64,000 bases of DNA from Anaeramoeba flamelloides (lineage: Eukaryota; Metamonada; Anaeramoebidae), in assembly GCA_027625915.1 (NCBI GenBank), contig JANTQA010000012.1, positions 8,578,501 through 8,642,500 of the forward strand. Reading direction: 5' to 3'. Numbering within the stretch: position 1 is the stretch's first letter; every line of letters starts with the position of its first letter. The notes under the pieces were generated by a model, which saw only the letters and a program-made list of their open reading frames with translations, was not told where the DNA came from and made no database searches. The translations under genes and the position numbers were made by a program. Positions 59,068 through 64,000 of the stretch are shown here, one piece after another.

Positions 59068-59580
59068 TTAAGGACTACGTTTTTAGGTGAAAACAGTGAA
59101 ATAATGGAAAAAATCACCCTTGAGTAAGTTATGCAATCCAAGTAATATTTGTCCAAGAAGAATTTCTTTTGGAAAAAATGTGAAATTTTCACAATTTCAC
59201 ATTTTTTCCTTTTTAAATCATGCTAAATTTTGATTTTAATATTTTAGAATTTCCATTTCAACTTTCTGAGCTTATAATATTTTCTTGGGCTGTTCAACAT
59301 ATTTTTTACATTTGCTTTTACAAGTTTGAAATGTTCTCAAATTTGAAATGCACTTGAAAATCCCCAAAACCCTTTTTTTACAATTATTTTTTTTGTTATT
59401 TAAAATTTTCCTTTTCATTGAAAAACAAAGAAAAATAGTCTTCATGAAAAGGTAAAGATGACAAAAAATGTTTTTTTTTGTTTTTGTCCAATTTCTTCCG
59501 TGTGAAAATTTTTTTTTGAGATAAAAAGTGAAATAACACAATTACTCAAACCCCCCAAAGGGTGGGAACATAATCCTTAA
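59068..59580. mobile_element. family F TTAA-bounded MITE, copy 2
   Basis: Begins TTAAGGACTACGTTTTTAGG and ends GGTGGGAACATAATCCTTAA. Nearly identical over long stretches to 12483-13009 (e.g. CAAGTTTGAAATGTTCTC and CACAATTACTCAA). It ends about 360 bp before the CENP-C-like start codon. No ORF on either strand is credible. Confidence 0.85.
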
Positions 59581-59942
59581 AGTCTGAAAAACAGGGATTC
59601 TAAAATTCAATATAGGTTATTGAACAAACCATACATTCTTTTTTTGGAGTACCAAAGAAAAAGGATATTCCCTTTATTTTTCTGTGATTGAAATAGAATT
59701 TTAAAATGTACTGTACAAAACACCACAAATATAAAAATTATTATCACTCTTTAATACTATTGTTTGAAATGTGATGAAAAAAAGAAAAAATTTTTGAAAA
59801 ATAGTTAATTGTTAACGTATAGATATTTCACAAGATCAATTTGAACTTCAAAAATTACTTTGGTATCAACATTTAAGAAGAAGTCATTAGCGGCATTAAT
59901 TGTTTGAAGAATTTATTATTTTTTTTTTGTACTTTGTTTCTC

Positions 59943-61553
59943 ATGGCTCTGATTGTATCTGAACTTGAAGACCTTAATTCTTATTTTTCACCATTAAAAA
60001 TCAATCGAAATCAAAGCAATAAGCATGCAAAGCCTGTTGTGCAAAATTCAAAGCTACAAAAAGGAAGAAGAACTGGTCTTGTGATCAAGGTCACAAAAAA
60101 TAAGAGCAATAATTTTGATCTGATTGGTGATTATTTCAATTCCAGCAGTGAGTGTGAAAACACTTTGAAATACAAAAAAGAGAACAAGAGATCAAATTCA
60201 AGATGGAAGAACCAAATTAACAATTCCTTTAATAGAACTCTTGACGAGAGGAAAAATAGATATTTGAACAAGAATAATAATAAAGTCAGGACTAAAAAGA
60301 AAGAAAACAAAAAAGAAGAAGACTTTCTTTTTAAACGATTAAAAAACAAAAAACAAAAAAAAAAATCCCTTTTAACTGATCTCAATGTAACCAACAAGAA
60401 GAAGAAAACTCAGACTTTGTTTTCCCAAAACATTGCAAATCCCAATAAATCTCTTATACGAAGAAATAAATTAAAAACTAAAAGAAAAAAAAATCGAGTA
60501 ACAAGTTTTCATAATTTCACCTTTCAGACTCAAAATCATAAAAAGAAAAAGAGAAAGAAAAATACCTTTCAAATCAAACCAAAATTTGCTTTTGTTCAAA
60601 AGAATTCTATAACAACCAAAAAGAAACATCAGTCCACCGGCAAACAAGCTGAAAATTTCCGATTTTCACCAAATTATGAGAATGTTAACCAGAATTATTT
60701 ACATAAAACAAAGACAATGAGTGAACACTTAACGAGTGAATCAGAATTAGAAAAAGAGAAAACGAAACTTATAACAACTTCCAAAAACCAAAACAAAAAA
60801 ACAACCCAAAAAATTACTAATTTTATTCAAAAAGAAAAAGAAAAAGAAAAAGAAAAAAATATAAAAGAAAAAGAAAAAGAAAAAGAAAAAGAAAAAGAGA
60901 AAGAGAAAGAATATAAAGAAAATGAAAGTTTTAATGAGAATTCTTTTTCTGATCAAGAAATAAGTGCAGGGTTTAATTCATTTTCTGAAATGGAAGAACA
61001 GAATGAAAATGAAACAAAAAAAAAGAAAAAGAACCACAATAAGAAAAAAAACAAAAAATCTCAGAAAACAAACAAAAAGAACAAGAATAAGAAAATAAAA
61101 AATAAAAACAAAAACAAAAACAAAAAAAAAAAGAAAAAGAAAAAGAAAAAGAAACGAGATCTTTATCAACCAAACCTATTTTCCAGAAATATAAATTTTC
61201 CTTCACAACACCCCTTAAGAAGAAGCAAAAGAACAAGAATTTTACCAATAAAATTTTGGAAAGAAAGAGCAATCTACGAAATGGATCAAAACGGGTGCCA
61301 AGTTCTTATTGGAGTTGAACGAACAGACAAACACCCAACCCCACCAAAGAAACTAGTTGAATATCGATCACAAAATACGAAAAAAATGAAAAAAACTAAA
61401 AAAAGGAAAAAAAAGAAAAAAAACAAGGAAAAGAGAAATAAAAATAAAAGAAAAAGAAAATTTTACAATTTGGAAAATAAAAACAACCTTAATTTAGGTA
61501 ACGGTTATGATACAAAGAAATCTAAAAAGTCAAAACGAAAAAAAAAAATATAA
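59943..61553 (+). CDS. CENP-C/Mif2-like centromere protein
   Basis: Kinetochore foundation protein candidate, 536 residues, no intron. The start is the ATG after TTTGTTTCTC; the open frame upstream of it is a T-rich tract that only mimics a signal peptide. Two landmarks support the call. Residues 41-65 read GRRTGLVIKV...LIGDYF, like the 'GRKTG ... D.FF' segment near the N-terminus of fungal Mif2/Cnp3. Residues 426-442 read RRSKRTRILPIKFWKER, followed by NGCQVLIGVE, matching the CENP-C motif (RRSxRxRxxPxxYW, then a short strand), which binds the acidic patch and C-terminal tail of the CENP-A nucleosome. The rest is strongly basic, with a KE repeat (about 295-330) and long Lys runs. Most CENP-C proteins end in a cupin dimerisation domain; here the frame ends about 95 residues after the motif in Lys-rich sequence, so none is seen. 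Confidence 0.75.
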   Translation: MALIVSELEDLNSYFSPLKINRNQSNKHAKPVVQNSKLQKGRRTGLVIKVTKNKSNNFDLIGDYFNSSSECENTLKYKKENKRSNSRWKNQINNSFNRTLDERKNRYLNKNNNKVRTKKKENKKEEDFLFKRLKNKKQKKKSLLTDLNVTNKKKKTQTLFSQNIANPNKSLIRRNKLKTKRKKNRVTSFHNFTFQTQNHKKKKRKKNTFQIKPKFAFVQKNSITTKKKHQSTGKQAENFRFSPNYENVNQNYLHKTKTMSEHLTSESELEKEKTKLITTSKNQNKKTTQKITNFIQKEKEKEKEKNIKEKEKEKEKEKEKEKEYKENESFNENSFSDQEISAGFNSFSEMEEQNENETKKKKKNHNKKKNKKSQKTNKKNKNKKIKNKNKNKNKKKKKKKKKKKRDLYQPNLFSRNINFPSQHPLRRSKRTRILPIKFWKERAIYEMDQNGCQVLIGVERTDKHPTPPKKLVEYRSQNTKKMKKTKKRKKKKKNKEKRNKNKRKRKFYNLENKNNLNLGNGYDTKKSKKSKRKKKI

Positions 61554-61590
61554 AGATACCAATAACAAAACACTCTGCCTTAATTCCAAA

Positions 61591-61600
61591 TATATAGATA

Positions 61601-61637
<37 letters not shown>

Positions 61638-61757
61638 CACAGGTATGACGATTTTGTTGATGTCATGAAACGCGTTGGCGCTCGCGTGAGCGACGCGTAA
61701 AATTCGTTTCTCTGATATGATATACCTATATATATATATATATATATATATCACAGG

Positions 61758-61792
<35 letters not shown>

Positions 61793-61800
61793 GTATTTAG
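61591..61800. repeat. (TA)n tracts around a CpG-rich hairpin
   Basis: Three (TA)n runs carry TCACAGGTAT at two junctions (61637 and 61751). Between them ACGCGT-TGG-CGCTC-GCGT-GAGCG-ACGCGT (61670-61698) forms a stem-loop and is the most CpG-dense sequence in the window. A related arrangement, inverted, is at about 63020-63135 (AACGCGTT, then TTCGTATTACCTGTGATATA). It lies about 120 bp downstream of the CENP-C-like gene. Confidence 0.7.
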
Positions 61801-63019
61801 TAAATTTTTGTTAAAAGGAAAAATAAAAAATAAAAGCGGGCTAATTCCATGTGTTTTTGCCACATAGACTAAAGAGTTTTTTCTATTAATACATCTCAAA
61901 AATTCTTCATAATTGAACTAAAAAATAATCAATAAATAAAATATAAAAGTGTTTAAAATAATAGAAAGAATATTTTATTGTTTATATTTTTTATGGCTTG
62001 TTACCAAAAAGAAATTAACAAAAAATTTCAAATTAAAATTTTTTTGATGAAATTCAATATTTTTGAAAAACTAAAATTTATGATCGATCACAAAAAAAAT
62101 AAAAAAGAAAAGTACAAAAATAAAAATCAATTAAATACAAATGATTTTTTCTCAAATTTATCACACACAAATTGGGTTTTGTAATTTAATCTTTGTTGGT
62201 TCATCAATTTCTATTTTTTATGTTAAAGTAAATTATGATTATAATAGAATTTGTAAAATTTAGAAAGAAACAAGATAATAATTATGAAAAGTAATTTAAT
62301 AGTGATAGAACTTATACTTCTTTTAACATATTCGGTGAACGTATTTCCATCATTTCAACAATTTTTTTTTAAAAAAAAATGTAGAAAGTAGTGGTTTTGG
62401 ACAATAAACCAACGAAAGGAATTGTTTGTAAGTTATTTTGTAAAAAAGTAAATAATAAAAAATGAAAACATTCTTTTTACAAAATCTAGGAAAGGATTCC
62501 TTGTGAAATAACCGGTTAAAAATAATAAATGTGATGATGGATGATGTTAAAAATAGGGGTAAAATGGATTTTATAGTATCAAAAAAAATTTTTTCGAATT
62601 GCTTTGTCCATAAATTGAACTAGAATTCATAACAGGAAAAAAATCACTGATCATCTTTTCCGAATTAGTAATAGTGAAAAAAATTTTTTAAGTTAATAAT
62701 TTTTTAATTTTTAATATTTTTTTTGTGTTCAATAAAAAATATTATTGAGAGGGGGTAATTGTTGAAAAATCACAAAGAAGTTATTTGAAGATTGAATTGG
62801 AAAACATAGTAACATACTTTGGAAAAAAAGAGAGAGAAAGACAATCTTTACCCTTTTTTCTAACGATTTTAAAGTAATTACATTCTTATGTGCTTTAAAT
62901 ATTGTTCTTACACGTTTTTAAGTTTTTTTTCGTTTCCGTTTTTTCACATCCTAGAAACGAAAAGTGTGATTTAAAAAGAATTCGAGGACTTTTTCAAAAA
63001 ACAAAAAACGAAACAACGA
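61801..63019. other. gene-free spacer
   Basis: No supportable gene. The short ORF at 61978-62184 has the composition of noncoding DNA and was not accepted. Confidence 0.4.
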
Positions 63020-63135
63020 ATGAAACGAAATATATATATATATATAAAGTGAAAAAACGCGTTTTTTTACATCTTTTGCTTTTTTGAAACGAAAATTCGT
63101 ATTACCTGTGATATATATAGATATATATATATAAA
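63020..63135. repeat. second (TA)n-flanked CGCG palindrome element
   Basis: (TA)n at 63028-63046, then AAAAAACGCGTTTTTT, then GAAACGAAAATTCGTATTACC and TGTGATATATAT. On the other strand this reads TCACAGGTAATACGAATTTTC, like the unit at 61637. Confidence 0.5.
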
Positions 63136-63250
63136 CAAAAACAAAAAGGAGATTAAAAGAGAAAGAAAAACATTCATCAAACTTCAACATAACAACGATG
63201 ATTAATAAAAAAAAAATCAGAAATAAAAGTTATGAAAGTCAGTTCAAATA

Positions 63251-63842
63251 ATGTCAACACACTATACAAAATGGGGGATGCACTCTTACCCTCAGAATGC
63301 AGAGTAAGGACTATTAATATATCAAAAAATGAAAAAATTATCCCAAAAAAGATATGAGTTAACGAAATCTGTTTTTTTTTTTAAAGAAACAGCACAGCTT
63401 TTTTTCTTATATAAAAAAAAACCTTATAGGCAGGATCTTTTTTTATTTAGATCCAAAAAACAGAATTTTTCTTTAAAAAAATATTGACCGTTTCAGTTTT
63501 ATATTTATCCCAGATACAATTATCTAAATATAATATATATATATATATATATATATAGACTAAATTTCATAATAAATGACCCATGTTACATTTGTATTTT
63601 GAATTGCTTTTGTATCGTATAGAAGCCCCCCACACACACACACACACAATAAAAAGTTTGCAAATAAATCATTTTTTCTCTTTTTTATTTTTTTCGACAG
63701 TGTTTTGTTAGAATGGAAAAGGGAAATGAAAAATTGGATAGAATTAAAAGATGAATTAATGAAAAAATTGGTTTCAAATATGAAAAAGAGATTAGATTTA
63801 GTTATTCAAATGGAAGGAGAATCAATAAATGGATTTTACTAA
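63251..63842 (+). CDS. small two-exon gene, 64-residue helical protein
   Basis: Exon 1 is 63251-63303 and exon 2 63701-63842, with a 397-bp phase-2 intron (GTAAGG donor; acceptor TTTTTTTCGACAG after a pyrimidine tract). The product begins MSTHYTKWGMHSYPQNADVL and continues LEWKREMKNWIELKDELMKK, then a heptad-like helix to QMEGESINGFY and TAA. Both exons have more G+C than the intron, and the frame joins exactly. The intron contains a (TA)n run and a (CA)n run (63628-63648). I do not recognise the family; a small subunit of a larger complex is a guess from length and helix content. Each exon is too short to stand out alone, so the splice fit is the main evidence. Confidence 0.6.
63628..63648. 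repeat. (CA)n microsatellite
   Basis: Short CA run after a C tract, inside the intron of the small gene; the only CA run of note in the window. Confidence 0.85.
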
Positions 63843-64000
63843 TTTTTTAAATTTTCTATTTTTTATGTAATGCTTCTTTCAAAATAAATGTCACAATTTT
63901 TTTTAACAGTTTTTTTTTTATTTTTTTTTCTTATATTTTTAGACAAAAAATAAATATCTCTTGAGTATAGAACTGAATATTAAAATCTAAAATTTTATAT

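Noticed and set aside
59904-59942. Apparent signal peptide at the N-terminus of the CENP-C-like protein
   Set aside because: It depends on a TTG start and is read from a T-rich tract; the first ATG is at 59943 and the protein has nuclear-type motifs.
60131-61272. Phe-rich minus-strand ORFs opposite the CENP-C-like gene
   Set aside because: They are the complement of Lys-rich codons.

Overview
The window is nuclear DNA from a very A+T-rich unicellular eukaryote. The evidence is a cytosolic ribosomal protein gene with a GT-AG intron, other GT-AG introns from about 130 bp to over 7 kb, long homopolymer and (TA)n tracts, and proteins padded with K/E, N, S and Q runs. TAA and TAG are both used as terminal stops. 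This style fits an amoeboid or anaerobic protist (an anaeramoebid-like genome comes to mind), but that lineage guess is weak.

Genes in order: an orphan 1,292-residue low-complexity protein with two PH-like segments (3003-6881, -); a TEX264/GyrI-like single-pass membrane protein (13668-14333, -); a doubtful mini-gene (15287-15511, -); ribosomal protein uL13/RPL13A in two exons (18172-18905, +); the protein farnesyl/geranylgeranyl transferase alpha subunit, whose two exons lie 3.5 kb apart (22306-26897, -); a secreted beta-propeller-like protein whose third exon follows a 7.06-kb intron (31515-39700, +); a divergent mitochondrial/hydrogenosomal carrier-like gene with an in-frame TAG (43460-44690, +); an Rrp6-like exosome protein that has lost all four metal-binding acidic residues (51871-55146, +); a CENP-C/Mif2-like kinetochore protein (59943-61553, +); and a small two-exon gene for a 64-residue helical protein (63251-63842, +). 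These are unrelated housekeeping and cell-biology genes; no operon-like logic is visible.

Much of the rest is transposon debris, mostly short non-autonomous DNA elements. Family A (about 450 bp, 19-bp terminal repeats) has two copies, each ending about 50 bp before a start codon and in the same orientation as the gene. Families C, F and H are bounded by TTAA. One F copy sits inside element K, whose second copy gives an empty site. A 201-bp Tc1/mariner-like pair, several fold-back elements and a 119-bp hairpin with a 7-bp duplication also occur. A LINE lies inside a C copy with a 16-bp duplication. A second, short LINE piece lies inside another C copy, and its 3' tail recurs alone in two introns. 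No integrated virus, LTR element or CRISPR array was seen, and no tRNA or rRNA gene could be supported.

The points most worth a second look are the promoter-linked family A, the catalytically stripped Rrp6 paralogue, the CENP-C candidate without an evident cupin domain, the carrier gene with an internal stop, the spliced 64-residue gene, and a structured, GC-richer island in the transferase intron.
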